From Paenibacillus sp. (GTDB lineage: Bacteria > Bacillota > Bacilli > Paenibacillales > Paenibacillaceae), in assembly GCA_029256665.1 (NCBI GenBank), contig JAQSXN010000439.1, positions 1-6,367 on the forward strand: a stretch of 6,367 nt of DNA, read 5' to 3'. Below, piece after piece: positions 5,588 through 6,367 of the stretch; within the stretch, counting starts at the first letter, position 1; each line of letters starts with the position of its first letter. Position numbers and translations under genes: made by a program. Below the pieces are notes generated by a model. It did not search any database. It saw only the letters and a program-made list of their open reading frames with translations, and was not told the DNA's origin.

Positions 5588-6367
5588 GTGAAGAACGCAA
5601 GCGGAGCAGAGATCGTTACCTTTGACCATGTCGGCAAAATCTACAGCACGGGAACGGTGGCGTTGACGAACGTCAACCTGGCGATTCGAGAAGGAGAGTT
5701 TGTCAGCTTCCTGGGACCGTCGGGCTGCGGCAAGTCGACGGCGCTGCGAATGGTAGCCGGACTGGAGGAACCAACCTCCGGCGCCGTTCTAGCGGCAGGC
5801 AAGGCTCCACGGCAGCTGATACGCGAATCGGGCGATATCGCGTTTGTCTTCCAGGATGCGAATCTGTTGCCTTGGCGCACGGTCATGGACAATGTCGTAT
5901 TGCCGCTCGAGCTGAGAGGCGGCAATTCGAAGGCGCATAAGGAAGAGGCCGCGCGCGTGCTGGAGATGGTCGGGCTCAAAGATTACCACAAAGCGTATCC
6001 GAGGCAGCTCTCCGGCGGGATGAAGATGCGGGTGTCGATCGCCAGGGCGCTGGCGGCCAAGCCGAAGCTGCTCCTGATGGACGAACCGTTTGCCGCGCTG
6101 GACGAAATTACGCGGCAAACCTTGCAGTTGGAGCTGCTCGACATCTGGTCCCGGGAGAAGATGACCGTCCTGTTCGTCACCCACAACGTGTTCGAAGCGG
6201 TGCTGCTGTCGTCCAAGATCGCGGTCATGTCGGCAAGACCGGGCAGATTATCGGCCATGATCGACGTGGAATTGCCGTATCCGAGGGAGCTCGGCATGCG
6301 CACGGAGCCGGCATTCGGCCAGTACGTCAACCAAGCCTCTACTTACCTCGAACACGGGACGCTGAGG
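5588..6367 (+). CDS. NitT/TauT-family (SsuB/TauB-like) ABC importer ATPase, 3' end outside window
   Basis: The first 260 codons of a cytoplasmic ATPase that would power a substrate-binding-protein-dependent importer of the nitrate/sulfonate/taurine family. It starts at GTG 5588 with GGAGG (5573-5577) upstream; the nearby ATG at 5571 is out of frame and soon stops. The order of motifs is canonical: Walker A G43-S50 (GPSGCGKS), Q-loop Q89 followed by the family-typical LLPWRTV, signature LSGGM (141-145), Walker B ending D165-E166, D-loop near A170-D172 and switch H199. Residues about 214-230 (MSARPGRLSAMIDVELP) are typical of this family. Catalytic residues are all present. The frame is open to the last base, and most members are about 250-270 residues, so only a few codons are likely missing. 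Permease and binding-protein genes are expected just to the right. The substrate could be sulfonates, nitrate or a thiamine-pyrimidine precursor; it cannot be decided here. Confidence 0.93.
   Translation, partial: MKNASGAEIVTFDHVGKIYSTGTVALTNVNLAIREGEFVSFLGPSGCGKSTALRMVAGLEEPTSGAVLAAGKAPRQLIRESGDIAFVFQDANLLPWRTVMDNVVLPLELRGGNSKAHKEEAARVLEMVGLKDYHKAYPRQLSGGMKMRVSIARALAAKPKLLLMDEPFAALDEITRQTLQLELLDIWSREKMTVLFVTHNVFEAVLLSSKIAVMSARPGRLSAMIDVELPYPRELGMRTEPAFGQYVNQASTYLEHGTLR

Overview
The window looks like chromosomal DNA of a Paenibacillaceae-type Firmicute (Paenibacillus, Cohnella or a relative). The reasons are moderately GC-rich coding sequence, strong AGGAGG-type ribosome binding sites, A-type promoters, hairpin-plus-T-run terminators, and protein sequences that read like Paenibacillus homologues. 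The genus is a recognition-level inference, because no search could be run.

Layout. Bases 1-102 show no gene. An intrinsic terminator at 103-151 closes something transcribed rightward from outside the window. Bases 211-463 hold repeat array A, five copies of a roughly 23-bp motif ending in TGTCCGTTA. A leftward gene (502-1158, minus strand) encodes a 218-residue protein with a Vsr/DUF559-like (PD-(D/E)XK-type) central region and a C-terminal winged-helix region. Its leader (1159-1301) carries a good promoter, a possible antiterminator hairpin and a strong terminator just ahead of the ribosome binding site, which suggests attenuation. Bases 1405-1641 hold repeat array B, five more copies of the motif. 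The two arrays share the same order, orientation and spacing of units (50, 73 and 50 bp), so the regulator/nuclease-like gene sits between two matched palindromic elements. This is the most unusual part of the window.

Bases 1659-1688 carry a promoter for a two-gene operon (1786-3381 and 3378-5264, ATGA overlap) encoding the two halves of a heterodimeric ABC exporter of the YfiB/YfiC, LmrC/LmrD and BmrC/BmrD type. The first half has the degenerate ATPase site and the second the catalytic one. The first half lacks about 46 residues containing transmembrane helix 4 and the second intracellular loop, while its reading frame stays intact. This is probably a recent inactivating deletion or a sequencing/assembly artefact. 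The operon ends at a clear terminator (5294-5326).

Bases 5327-5587 hold a possible 20-residue, cysteine-containing small ORF and an extended dyad. From 5588 a GTG-started gene runs off the right edge. It encodes the ATPase of a NitT/TauT (SsuB/TauB-like) importer, whose permease and binding protein would be expected just beyond the window. The exporter and importer are separate transcription units with no evident shared function.
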